From: Rhodospirillaceae bacterium
GTDB taxonomy: Bacteria; Pseudomonadota; Alphaproteobacteria; UBA8366
Direction: 5' to 3'
NCBI GenBank assembly: GCA_002716125.1
Contig: PAZH01000022.1
Span: 65,243-129,242 of the forward strand
DNA length: 64,000 nucleotides
In this document: in pieces, positions 37,870 to 47,351 of the stretch
Numbering within the stretch: the first letter of the stretch is position 1
Layout: every line of letters begins with the position of its first letter
The notes under the pieces: model-generated
The model's database searches: none
The model's input: only the letters and a program-made list of their open reading frames with translations
Told to the model about the DNA's origin: nothing
Translations under genes and position numbers: made by a program

Positions 37870-38589
37870 ATGACAGATCGCGCTTCCAGATTGGCTCGTG
37901 CCCGGGGCTACCCCTATCCCTATCCCGGCCGGTCGTATGTTTGGCAGAGGGGAGACGTGACGGATTTCGACCACGGTATGACCGAAGGCCGGACGGCGGT
38001 CTTGGCTGTCGGTTCGAACCGCGCGCCGAGCCGTCTCGATCAAAAGTACATCGGCAAATACGAAGTGCCGATTCCGGTCCAGCATGCGCGCCTCAAGGAC
38101 TTCGATATCGTCTATGCGGCGCATCTGACGCGCTATGGTTCGGTGCCGGCGATGTTGCAACGTGCCCCTGGCACGACCGTGGAATTGGCGGTGACGTGGC
38201 TTGATGACGAGCAGCTCGAGATCATGCATGCGACGGAAGGCGGATATTACTACGCGGAAATCGAAGGCGTCGATTTGACCTATGACGACGGTACGCGCGC
38301 GGACAGCGTGCACCTCTACGTCGGTCGCGAGGGTCATTTGGTGCACGAGGCGCAACCCGTCGCCTTAATCGAAATCGACGGAGAGGACCGCCCGCACGCG
38401 GCGCGGAATACAGCGCAAGTGTTGGAGATTGTGCATCAGCGCGTGGCGCCCGATATGCCGCACGATGATTTTATCTTGCGGGTTATTGAAGACACGGGAT
38501 TTCGGCGCGATTGCTCCATCCAAATGTCTGAGGATGCCGTGCCGTTCGACTATCCTTACGCCAAAAAGCCGGGCGGATTGATCGACTAA
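37870..38589 (+). CDS. protein of unknown function, possibly gamma-glutamylcyclotransferase-like fold
   Basis: TAVLAVGSNRAPSRLDQKY...FDIVYAAHLTRYGSVPAMLQRAPGTTVELAVTWLDDEQLEIMHATEGGYYYAEIEGV: GSN...GxxPA...PG...L...EGxYY layout. Confidence 0.6.
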   Translation: MTDRASRLARARGYPYPYPGRSYVWQRGDVTDFDHGMTEGRTAVLAVGSNRAPSRLDQKYIGKYEVPIPVQHARLKDFDIVYAAHLTRYGSVPAMLQRAPGTTVELAVTWLDDEQLEIMHATEGGYYYAEIEGVDLTYDDGTRADSVHLYVGREGHLVHEAQPVALIEIDGEDRPHAARNTAQVLEIVHQRVAPDMPHDDFILRVIEDTGFRRDCSIQMSEDAVPFDYPYAKKPGGLID

Positions 38590-38591
38590 CG

Positions 38592-40907
38592 CTAAGACGT
38601 TTCCGTCTTTACGACACCGTCGTCGTAGAGCGTCTTGATTTCTTCTTCGCTGTAGCCGACCTCGCGCATCACTTCTTCATTGTGCTCGCCGAGAAGCGGC
38701 GTGACCTGGCCCGCCGGCACGTCGGTATCGGCAAAGCGGATGTATTGGCGGGCGAGGCGTAATTTGCCGGCCCGGGCGTGATCGTGCGCCGAGACCATGT
38801 CGTTGGCGGCTGCGTGCGGATCGTCGAGGAAGTACTCGCTGTCGCCGGACTGCGCTTCGAGCGCCGGTACACCGGCGGCGTTCAAAGACGATAACGTTTC
38901 GGCCAGGGTCCGGTCCGCAAAAGCGGCCGTCATCTGCTCGGCAAAGGGCGTCGCGTTGGGATGAACATCGGTCGGCTCTGCCGACGGTGCCTCGAGGTCG
39001 GCGAGCGCGCATAAGGCGGCGCGTTCCGTCTCATCACGGGCCGTGACGTAAACCCAGCCGTCCTTCAACCGGTAAAGGCGGTGAAAGGGGTTGAGGCCAT
39101 ATTGTTCTTTATCGGCCAGCGGCCGCTCCGGCTTGCCGGCATAACGCGTGAACCAGGGCGAACTGAGCAGCACCGCGCTGTTTAGGAGATTTCCGTCGAC
39201 GCGCTGCACGGCACCGGTCCGGGTCCTGGCAAAGAGAGCAAGGATGGTGCCGAGCGCCCCCATGGCCCCATTGGTGTAGTCGGTCGGCGCCAATTGTGCA
39301 GGGAAGACGGGTGGATTCTCCGGCCCGCCTTGCGCCCGTTCCATCCCCATCAGGGCTTGCGCCAACGGATCGATCCCGGGCCGTTTCGAATAAGGGCCGG
39401 TCCAGCCGTAGCCGGTAAGGTGCGTCTCGATCAACGTGGGATTGATCGCACTGCCGATGCCCATGCGTTCCGTCGCGTGCGGCCGCAGGTTCGCAAGCAA
39501 GGCATCCGCTGTGGCCGCCACCCGCTGCACGATATCCTTGCCGGCGTCCGTGCTGGTGTCGATCGAGATCGAGCGTTTGTTGAAATTGATGTTGTAGAAA
39601 TAGGTACGACCGATCGGGCGAGAGAGGTCACCGGTCAACGGCTCGAGCTTGATGACGTCGGCACCGAGGTCGCCGAGCAGACGCCCGCCCGTCGGACCGG
39701 CGATCAGATTGGTGATCTCGAGGATGCGGACGCCGGTCAGCGGCAGAGGATCCGGTCCGTCACCGCTCGGCACGCCACCTGTATGCGGCTCCGGATAGTC
39801 CGGCGGCAAGTCATCGTACGCGTCGGCGATATCCATCCGCGGCCCTTTGAGCCGTCCCGGCATTTCGCTCAATTGGATCGGCACACCCATTTGATCGACG
39901 GGACCGACAGCGGGATCCTTAAGTGTGACGACCATCTCGTTGTGTATGATTTGCTCGTCCGTCATGCCTTCTTCTGTCAACCGGGCCGGGGCGAAAGGCA
40001 CGTCGGCTGCTTCGAAGTCCGCCGCCCACTCGGCTTGGGGCCGCGTTGCGATGATATCGGCGATGATGCCGCGAAGTTCCATCTCCGCGTCTTTCTCGCC
40101 GCCGCGGCCTTGATCGAATCGCTCTTCCTGGATGAGCTCGCCGATGCCCATGATCCCGGCGGCAATGGCCATGAAACGGACGTGAACGCAGCCGAGCTGA
40201 ATGTACTCGCCGTCGCTGCAACGATAGACGCTATAGAAGGGCGCGCTGCCGGAAGGGTGTGTTTGAAACGTGTGTTTTGGGATGTGCTCGCCAAGGACTT
40301 TCGGATGATAGAGCAGCGCACCCGCCATCATTGTTGTCTCGACTGCGCGACCGCGGCCTGTCGTCTCCCGTGCCAGCAGCGACGACGCGATTCCAAGGCA
40401 TGCGAGCAAAGCGCTGCCGACCGTTGGCAACGGGTGCACGACGTGCACAGGTGCAGGCCGGAACCCGGGCATGCCGCCAAGCACACCCATGCGTGCAAGA
40501 ACCAGATCGTCGATCGGCGGCTCGTCCTTCAAAGGGCCGCGTTTCCCAAAAGCGGTGATTGAGCAGCTGACAAGACGCGGGTTCAGGCTTCTCAGCCAGG
40601 CGGCGTCGACCAACGTTTGGCAGGGCGAACTTGGCGCGAAATCATCAATGAGAACATCCGCACCTTTAACAAGACGGCAAAAGAGGTCGGCATTGTCTCG
40701 GTTCTTTGCGGCGTCATTGAGATCGAGCTTCAACAGCTCCTTACCGCGATCCCAAACGATAAACCCGCCGTCGCGCATCGTTTGATCGTTTGGAGCGACG
40801 ATGCGTACGACGCGCGCGCCGTGGTCCGACAAGAACATCGTCGCGAGCGCGGCTGGCGCGCCGGTACTGAGATCCAGAACTGTAATGCCGTCGAGTGTGC
40901 TTGCCAT
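38592..40907 (-). CDS. tandem (two-domain) family III CoA-transferase
   Basis: Two CoA-transferase repeats: LDGITVLDLSTGAPAALATMFLSDHGARVVRI and LTGVRILEITNLIAGPTGGRLLGDLGADVIKLEP; Asp retained in both (PPIDDLVLARMGVLGGM; PGIDPLAQALMGM). Confidence 0.85.
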   Translation of the reverse strand: MASTLDGITVLDLSTGAPAALATMFLSDHGARVVRIVAPNDQTMRDGGFIVWDRGKELLKLDLNDAAKNRDNADLFCRLVKGADVLIDDFAPSSPCQTLVDAAWLRSLNPRLVSCSITAFGKRGPLKDEPPIDDLVLARMGVLGGMPGFRPAPVHVVHPLPTVGSALLACLGIASSLLARETTGRGRAVETTMMAGALLYHPKVLGEHIPKHTFQTHPSGSAPFYSVYRCSDGEYIQLGCVHVRFMAIAAGIMGIGELIQEERFDQGRGGEKDAEMELRGIIADIIATRPQAEWAADFEAADVPFAPARLTEEGMTDEQIIHNEMVVTLKDPAVGPVDQMGVPIQLSEMPGRLKGPRMDIADAYDDLPPDYPEPHTGGVPSGDGPDPLPLTGVRILEITNLIAGPTGGRLLGDLGADVIKLEPLTGDLSRPIGRTYFYNINFNKRSISIDTSTDAGKDIVQRVAATADALLANLRPHATERMGIGSAINPTLIETHLTGYGWTGPYSKRPGIDPLAQALMGMERAQGGPENPPVFPAQLAPTDYTNGAMGALGTILALFARTRTGAVQRVDGNLLNSAVLLSSPWFTRYAGKPERPLADKEQYGLNPFHRLYRLKDGWVYVTARDETERAALCALADLEAPSAEPTDVHPNATPFAEQMTAAFADRTLAETLSSLNAAGVPALEAQSGDSEYFLDDPHAAANDMVSAHDHARAGKLRLARQYIRFADTDVPAGQVTPLLGEHNEEVMREVGYSEEEIKTLYDDGVVKTETS

Positions 40908-40961
40908 GTTGCCTCCTGCAGAAAAGCAAAATGGCGCATCCGAACGCAGTGTCGATAGGGA

Positions 40962-41480
40962 CTAGGCTTTTTGGCGTGCGGCAGCTTTTCGGGCCCGATA
41001 TCGCCGGACGAAGGCGAGGCTCCAAATATAAGAGACCCAACCGCTCAAAATCGCCCAGGGAATACATCCGACGATCATTGCGGCGCCCGGGCCCTTCAAA
41101 ATCGTCGAAAACCACCCCGATGTTGCTTCCCAATCGCTGAGGCTCACATTCTGCCAACCGTCGATCAACTTCAGAAAAACCTCGTATCCCGCCAGATCAT
41201 CGAAGCGGCCGAGCATAAACTGGCCGGTCATGAAAAAGAGGTAATAGAGGGGCGGCAAGGTGAAGATATTGGAGAGCCATGTCCAAGCCAGGCCGTTCAC
41301 CAGATGAAAATCCCAATTGAAGAGTTTTCGTGTAATGACCCAGTTCGCAAAAACGATCGGCATTTGGATGCCGACTGTTGGTGTCATGGCCCAGCCAACA
41401 CCAATCATCACCCCCCGCGCCGTATGCTCTGGCGCGTGCCGACTCCGCTTCAACGGAATGACGAGACGATAGCGCAGCAT
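40962..41480 (-). CDS. DUF2062-like membrane protein
   Basis: TARGVMIGVGWAMTPTVGIQMPIVFANWVITRKLFNWDFHLVNGLAWTWLSNIFTLPPLYYLFFMTGQFML; start uncertain (ORF is open to 41732 but upstream part overlaps the cyclase gene). Confidence 0.65.
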   Translation of the reverse strand: MLRYRLVIPLKRSRHAPEHTARGVMIGVGWAMTPTVGIQMPIVFANWVITRKLFNWDFHLVNGLAWTWLSNIFTLPPLYYLFFMTGQFMLGRFDDLAGYEVFLKLIDGWQNVSLSDWEATSGWFSTILKGPGAAMIVGCIPWAILSGWVSYIWSLAFVRRYRARKAAARQKA

Positions 41481-41580
41481 TCGCGTGAAGCGTTGCCAAA
41501 GCGTATGTTTTCGATCTCGTGTCAGAACGGGGCTCCGCGCGTTTCGACGGGGGGGAATGTGTGGCGCGTCCGCGATTAAT

Positions 41581-43296
41581 TCAAGCGGACATTTTCTCTT
41601 CGGCAAATGGATCCGCGTCGTCCGGTAGCGTGTAGATCGTGATTGTCTCGCCGCGACCGCGCAGTTCGGCATCGTGGCGCGGGAAATCGGACAGGTCGAC
41701 GCCGGCGGTTTCTGCTGTGGCTGCGGAGACAACGATACCGCATTCGAAGTCTTTTGTCAGACTCTCGAGGCGCGCCGCGACGTTCACGTTGTCGCCGATC
41801 GAGCTGACGATCGGTGTCGTCGGTGGCCCCATCGAGCCGACGATGGCATCGCCGCTATGGACGCCAACGCCAATTCGTAATTTGCGGCCGAGTTCGCTTT
41901 CGAAGCTGCGATTGAGCCGGTCCATCCGGCGATGCATTTCAACCGCGCCTGCAATGGCTTCCCGGCACCCGGCTTCGTAGCCGCTCTCCAACCCGTAGAG
42001 CGCCATCAGGCCGTCGCCGTTGAATTGCGCGTAGTGGCCGTTCGTCAATTTTAAGGCTTCGGACATCTCAAAAAAGAACCGGTTCAAGATCAACATGACA
42101 TCATAAGGCATGCGATCCTCGCCGAGTTTCGTCGAGCCGCGTAAATCGACGAACAAGATGGCCACTTGGCGTTCTTGTCCTTGAACCCCGCCTGGCAGTC
42201 GACCGTCGCGGGCCGTCGCGTTCGGCGGCAGAAGGGGGACAATCGAAACGTCGCGGCGCGGTCGCGCTTGGCAAGCCAGTCGGACGTCGACCGGCGCGGT
42301 TATACGGCCGAGTGCCTTGGCTTCGAGCTCCGACGGTTTATCGAGGTCGGCGAGGCCTTGGGTGACTTGAACCCGGCAGGTCGTGCAACGTCCCCGCCCG
42401 CCGCAGACGGAAGCGTGTGGAATGCCGGCCGTCTGGATGAATTCCAAAATCGTCGGTCCGACGGGTCCTGACATCGATTTCCCTTCCGGATACTTGATCC
42501 GAACGACGCCATGCCGATTCCGGTACAGACGACGTAAATAACGAGCGACAAACACAGACGCCAGGATCGCGAGAAATATCCCAATCTGGAACGGCATGAA
42601 GTCGAGGATTGCCTGTAATTCGTCCTGCGGTGCCTGTGTCAGACCCATGCGCGTGCCGGTCAGCCATCCCGGTGTGGCCGCCATCCGTTCGACCAGCTTG
42701 CCGGCCTGTATGAATCCCAAACATCCCAGCAGAGGAATGACCACGGCGAGGGAATAGAACAACGCTTCGCATTTCTCGAACATCGGTTTCACGCGAAGCC
42801 AAAAATGGAGACCCACGCACAGATGGGTCCACACGATGAAAATGAGCGCGGTTTGTTTCCAGAAACTGAAGTCGTTCAACCAAAGAAAAGACAGCGAGTA
42901 GTAATATGTCGCTTCGAAATCGAATATCGCCGGAATAACGCGCGATCCGACGACGTGTTCCATCAGCAGGAGCGGTACAAGCAGGCCGAAGGCCAACTGG
43001 ATCGCAGCGGTTGGCCTCAGGCGCAAATGGCTTCTTTGGTAGAGGGCGTATAAAGCCAAGAGAAAATGGATCGCGATGGAGCCGTAAAGAACGACCACGC
43101 CCGGCGGGCTCTGCCAAATGGCGGAATGCACCTTGCGATAATTCTCCATCGCATTGATGGAAACCAACCCGAGCGCATGGTTGATCAAATGCGAAGTTAT
43201 GAAGACGGCGAGCGCCAATCCGGTATAGAGGCGCAAATCCCTTGCTGAAAGGTGAAACCCTTTCTTCGCCTTTTCCTCCGACATCTCGCCTCTCAA
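41581..43296 (-). CDS. membrane class III adenylate/guanylate cyclase with cytochrome-b-like TM anchor and 2Fe-2S ferredoxin domain
   Basis: His-containing TM helices (HLINHALG, EHVVGSRV, WTHLCVGLHFWLR); CGGRGRCTTCRVQVTQG...LACQ; VAILFVDLRGSTKLGEDRMPYDVMLILNRFF...FNGDGLMALYG...GVHSGDAIVGSMG. Confidence 0.85.
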   Translation of the reverse strand: MRGEMSEEKAKKGFHLSARDLRLYTGLALAVFITSHLINHALGLVSINAMENYRKVHSAIWQSPPGVVVLYGSIAIHFLLALYALYQRSHLRLRPTAAIQLAFGLLVPLLLMEHVVGSRVIPAIFDFEATYYYSLSFLWLNDFSFWKQTALIFIVWTHLCVGLHFWLRVKPMFEKCEALFYSLAVVIPLLGCLGFIQAGKLVERMAATPGWLTGTRMGLTQAPQDELQAILDFMPFQIGIFLAILASVFVARYLRRLYRNRHGVVRIKYPEGKSMSGPVGPTILEFIQTAGIPHASVCGGRGRCTTCRVQVTQGLADLDKPSELEAKALGRITAPVDVRLACQARPRRDVSIVPLLPPNATARDGRLPGGVQGQERQVAILFVDLRGSTKLGEDRMPYDVMLILNRFFFEMSEALKLTNGHYAQFNGDGLMALYGLESGYEAGCREAIAGAVEMHRRMDRLNRSFESELGRKLRIGVGVHSGDAIVGSMGPPTTPIVSSIGDNVNVAARLESLTKDFECGIVVSAATAETAGVDLSDFPRHDAELRGRGETITIYTLPDDADPFAEEKMSA

Positions 43297-43309
43297 TCGG
43301 TTGGATGCT

Positions 43310-44245
43310 TCACCAAAGTTGCCCGGCGGCCAGCGCTACCGCAATTATAAGCCCGAGCCATTTGTTCGACTTGAACTTGGCGAGACAGTCTTGCGGATCG
43401 TCGATATCGAGCTTCACAATCTGCCAAGCGAACTGCGCGGCACCGAGACCGACACCGACATAGTAAAGGACATTCATGTCGGCGCGAAGGCCGGCACCGA
43501 TAAACATAATGAGAGCGGTACAATAGAACCCCGCGACCCAATGGGTCGTCCGTCGCCCGAATAGAAGCGCTGTCGACCGAACGCCGACCAAGGCGTCGTC
43601 TTCTTTGTCTTGATGCGCGTAGATGGTGTCGTAGCCGAGAGTCCAAAAGAATCCGGCTGCATAGAGGTAATACGTCGGTGCATCCAAAGTGCCATGAATG
43701 GCCGACCAGCCAACAAGCACGCCCCAATTGAAGGTCAAGCCGAGCCAGGCCTGCGGCCAGTAGGTTATGCGCTTCATCATTGGGTAGAGTGCAACCAACC
43801 CAAGCGATGCGATGGCAATGAGGATCGTGAAATTATTGAATTGGAGAAGAATGAGGAGGCCGGTACCCGCGAGTGCCGCCATGAAAAGTGCCGCGGAAAA
43901 GACGCTGACTTCGCCGCTGGCGATCGGGCGGAGAGCCGTTCGTGCGACTTTGGCATCGTAATCGCGATCGAGAATATCGTTCCATACGCAACCGGCGCCG
44001 CGCATGACGAACGCACCCAATGTGAACAATAAGGCAAAGTTGATGGACTGTACCGCATCGCCGCCGCCCGCCGCGGCAAGGCCCCACCAGCACGGCAGCA
44101 GGAGAAGCCACGTCCCGATCGCCCGGTCGACGCGTGCCAGCGTCAAATAGGGCCAGGCGGCCTCCGGTGTCAGGCGGAAGATCCATCCCTGCGTCTCGAT
44201 GTCGCTTCGATGGTTGGGTCGATCGGTTTTCGCGCCCTCTGACAT
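43310..44245 (-). CDS. ubiA: 4-hydroxybenzoate octaprenyltransferase
   Basis: GCVWNDILDRDYDAKVARTALRPIASGEVS; LGYDTIYAHQDKEDD; TM segments. Confidence 0.92.
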   Translation of the reverse strand: MSEGAKTDRPNHRSDIETQGWIFRLTPEAAWPYLTLARVDRAIGTWLLLLPCWWGLAAAGGGDAVQSINFALLFTLGAFVMRGAGCVWNDILDRDYDAKVARTALRPIASGEVSVFSAALFMAALAGTGLLILLQFNNFTILIAIASLGLVALYPMMKRITYWPQAWLGLTFNWGVLVGWSAIHGTLDAPTYYLYAAGFFWTLGYDTIYAHQDKEDDALVGVRSTALLFGRRTTHWVAGFYCTALIMFIGAGLRADMNVLYYVGVGLGAAQFAWQIVKLDIDDPQDCLAKFKSNKWLGLIIAVALAAGQLW

Positions 44246-44291
44246 AAGCTAAGTTTGCCGGATACGGTTGGGGCCGACAAGCAAGGGAACA

Positions 44292-45065
44292 ATGACGGTG
44301 ACGACAGGGGTGCGTGCGAGATTGTATGTGGATCAGGCGCTCGACGCGGGCCGGTCCGTCGATCTTAGTGCCAATCAATCGCACTATCTTAAGCATGTTC
44401 TCCGGTTGGGGCCTGGCGCGGAAGTCGCGCTCTTTAACGGTAAAGACGGCGAATGGCGGGCCCGTATCGAAACCATTCGCCGGAATGCCGGTTCGCTGGG
44501 GGTGGAAACCCAGATACGACCGCAGATCACGGAGCCGGATTTATGGCTCCTTTTCGCACCTATAAAACGTGCACGTCTCGACATGCTTGTACAGAAAGCG
44601 GTCGAACTTGGCGTCTCACGACTTGTCCCTGTTTTGACGGAACGAACGGAAGTCAAACGCTTGAACGCAGATCGACATCGATCGAACCTGATTGAGGCAG
44701 CGGAACAGTGCGAGAGAATGACACTGCCGGAGATCGTCGAGCCGCGTCCTATATTGGATGTGCTCTCGGATTTTCCGACGGGTCGTCGACTGCTTGTATG
44801 CGCCGAACGCGGGCATGCCGCGCCGATCAATCAGATACTTGAGGACGATACCGGCGAGGCGGACCGTTGCGCCATTCTGTGCGGGCCCGAAGGTGGGTTT
44901 GCCGAGACGGAACTTGACGCGTTCCAGAAACTCTCTTTTATAAGGTTTGTGAGTCTCGGGCCCCGCATCCTGAGAGCGGAAACCGCTGCAATTTCGGCGG
45001 TTACTTGCTGGCAGGCGGCACTGGGTGATTGGCGAAGGCGTCCGCCGGATCGGGATTCGACTTAA
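44292..45065 (+). CDS. rsmE: 16S rRNA (uracil1498-N3)-methyltransferase
   Basis: SNQSHYLKHVLRLGPGAEVALFNGKDGEW; KARLDMLVQKAVELGVSRLVPVLTERT; CGPEGGFAETELD; LGPRILRAETAAISA. Confidence 0.92.
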   Translation: MTVTTGVRARLYVDQALDAGRSVDLSANQSHYLKHVLRLGPGAEVALFNGKDGEWRARIETIRRNAGSLGVETQIRPQITEPDLWLLFAPIKRARLDMLVQKAVELGVSRLVPVLTERTEVKRLNADRHRSNLIEAAEQCERMTLPEIVEPRPILDVLSDFPTGRRLLVCAERGHAAPINQILEDDTGEADRCAILCGPEGGFAETELDAFQKLSFIRFVSLGPRILRAETAAISAVTCWQAALGDWRRRPPDRDST

Positions 45066-45101
45066 TTTTGCGGCGCCGTAAGAACGGGGAAAAGAAATCC
45101 C

Positions 45102-46469
45102 ATGGCCGCTCCCTCTCAATCCGGCGGTGAGCCGATTACCGGCAAAGCGCAGCTCGTTGAATATCTCGAAGGCGGATGTAAGCCGAGAGAGCAATGGCGG
45201 ATCGGTACCGAACACGAAAAATTCGCATATGATTTGGGCGACTTCAGCCGATTGAAGTATGACGGCTCGCCGGGTATCGCGGCCTTGTTGGAAGGGCTGA
45301 TGCGGTTCGATTGGGAGCCGGTTCGCGAGGGCGAAAACGTAATCGCACTTCGCAAGCCCGACGGTGCATCGGTATCGTTAGAGCCAGGCGGTCAATTCGA
45401 GTTATCCGGCGCCATGCTGGAGACGATTCATCAGACCTGCAACGAAGTGCACACGCATCTGGACGAGGTGAAGACGGTTTGCGAAGAGATCGGTGCCGGC
45501 GTCCTTGGCCTTGGCTTCGATCCGCAGTCGCGGCGCGAGGATGTCGGTTGGATGCCGAAAGGCCGCTATAAGATCATGCGCGAGTACATGCCGAAAAAGG
45601 GCAACCACGGTCTCGATATGATGCTTCGAAGCTGCACCGTTCAGGTCAACCTGGACTACGCCTCTGAAGCGGACATGGTTCAGAAAATGCGGGTTAGTCT
45701 CGCACTGCAACCGATCGCAACCGCCCTTTTCGCCAATTCGCCCTTTGTCGAAGGCAAGCCGTGTGGATACGAGAGTTTTCGCAGTTTCGTCTGGACGGAT
45801 ACGGATCCTGACCGGACCGGGATGCTGCCCTTCGTCTTCGACGAAGGTTTCGGCTTCGAAGCGCACACGGATTATGTCCTCGATGTGCCGATGTATTTCG
45901 TCTACCGCAATGGCGAGTATATCGATGTGAGCGGCGAATCGTTCCACGATTTCATGGCGGGAAAATTACCGCAGGTCGCCAGCATAACGCCCATGATGGC
46001 GGATTGGGAAGATCAGTTGACGCTGCCGTTTCCTGAAGTTCGTTTGAAACGGTTTCTTGAGATGCGCGGCGCCGACGGCGGCCCGTGGCGGAGTCTCTGC
46101 GCGCTGCCGGCGTTGTGGGTCGGCTTGTTGTACGACCAAACCGCACTGGATGCGGCTTGGGACCTATGCCGCGATTGGAGCGAGGAAGAACGGCAATACT
46201 TACGGGACGAAACGCCGAAGACCGCGCTCGATACGCCTTTTCGCGGTCGGACCGTGTTGGATGTCTCACGCGAAGTGCTTGAGATCGCTGAGGCGGGGCT
46301 TAAGCGCCGCGGCCAAATGAACGGCATTGGCGAAGACGAGACGATCTTTTTGTCCGAGCTCAAGGAAATTGTCGGCAGCGGCAAGACGCGGGCCCGTCAG
46401 ATGCTCGATGCGTATGAATCGCGCTGGGACGGCGACATCAATCGCGTGTTCATGGAGATGTCTTACTAA
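45102..46469 (+). CDS. gshA: glutamate-cysteine ligase (plant/alphaproteobacterial type)
   Basis: GEPITGKAQLVEYLEGGCKPREQWRIGTEHEKF...EPGGQFELSGAMLETIHQTCNE...YMPKKGNHGLDMMLRSCTVQVNLDY. Confidence 0.92.
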   Translation: MAAPSQSGGEPITGKAQLVEYLEGGCKPREQWRIGTEHEKFAYDLGDFSRLKYDGSPGIAALLEGLMRFDWEPVREGENVIALRKPDGASVSLEPGGQFELSGAMLETIHQTCNEVHTHLDEVKTVCEEIGAGVLGLGFDPQSRREDVGWMPKGRYKIMREYMPKKGNHGLDMMLRSCTVQVNLDYASEADMVQKMRVSLALQPIATALFANSPFVEGKPCGYESFRSFVWTDTDPDRTGMLPFVFDEGFGFEAHTDYVLDVPMYFVYRNGEYIDVSGESFHDFMAGKLPQVASITPMMADWEDQLTLPFPEVRLKRFLEMRGADGGPWRSLCALPALWVGLLYDQTALDAAWDLCRDWSEEERQYLRDETPKTALDTPFRGRTVLDVSREVLEIAEAGLKRRGQMNGIGEDETIFLSELKEIVGSGKTRARQMLDAYESRWDGDINRVFMEMSY

Positions 46470-46912
46470 ACGAGGCGCTTGCGCATAAAAATGCGCGCAT
46501 AGCCGTTCTGTTCGCCGCGATGGGTTTCTTCCCAGCCCAGCGATTCGTAATAAGCGACATTCGCATCCATCACCACATGGGTATAGAGCCGGATTTCCGA
46601 ATATCCCCGACGCCGGGCTTCGGCTTCGGCGAAATCGACGAGGTGGCGGCCGATTCTCTGCCCCTGCATCGCAGGATCGACCGCGACATTGTCGAGGAGA
46701 AGGTGATCCGCGGCTTCAATTAAGATAATGACGCCGCTTATGGATTCCGTATCCGTGGCGACAAACGCTTCATCATTCGCAATTCGCTGCGCGTAATCGT
46801 CGAGCATCGGGCCCGGCGGCCGGGCCATATGCGGCACGTATTTCTCGTAAGCGGCTTTCACGATTCGGACGATCGTTGAAATATCGGACGGGAGGGCCTG
46901 GCGGACCCTCAT
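46466..46912 (-). CDS. GNAT-family N-acetyltransferase
   Basis: LLLDNVAVDPAMQGQRIGRHLVDFAEAEARRRGYSEIRLYTHVVMDANVAYYESLGWEETHR. Confidence 0.88.
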   Translation of the reverse strand: MRVRQALPSDISTIVRIVKAAYEKYVPHMARPPGPMLDDYAQRIANDEAFVATDTESISGVIILIEAADHLLLDNVAVDPAMQGQRIGRHLVDFAEAEARRRGYSEIRLYTHVVMDANVAYYESLGWEETHRGEQNGYARIFMRKRLV

Positions 46913-47343
46913 TCAACGGAAATTTCTTTGCCGGTGACCGTTAATTTGCGCAACACCCGGACATCGTTTCCGGCATCGTCTTTACCCCAATACTCGATCG
47001 TAATGGTATCGCTTTCCAAACGCGTTGCGACGTGATGATCGGGTTGCTCCAGGAATTTGCCGCCGTCGATGCGATAGTTCACGCGGGCACTCAGACAGGC
47101 CTTTCCGCGTTCAACGCAAACTTTTCCGGCTTGAAGCGTGACGCCGGTTCCGATCGATTCGGTGTACTTGCGTTTATGGAAGTATTTGTGTCGCCCATCG
47201 ACGAACTCATAGCGCAGGTCCGCCAGCTGCAATTGGAGTTGCGCTGGACCTGAGCCAATTTGCTTGGCCGGCTCCTCCTCCTGACACGCCAGCAGCGGGA
47301 TCACGAGGATCAGCGATATGAGAAGTTTTGGGATAGTCACCAT
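46909..47343 (-). CDS. small putative lipoprotein of unknown function
   Basis: MVTIPKLLISLILVIPLLACQEEEP lipobox-like signal; ATGA overlap with GNAT gene. Confidence 0.7.
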   Translation of the reverse strand: MVTIPKLLISLILVIPLLACQEEEPAKQIGSGPAQLQLQLADLRYEFVDGRHKYFHKRKYTESIGTGVTLQAGKVCVERGKACLSARVNYRIDGGKFLEQPDHHVATRLESDTITIEYWGKDDAGNDVRVLRKLTVTGKEISVE

Positions 47344-47351
47344 ACACCCGC

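Noticed and set aside
39294-40562. 422-aa plus-strand ORF opposite the tandem CoA-transferase
   Set aside because: Antisense shadow; composition skewed to Arg/His/Asp
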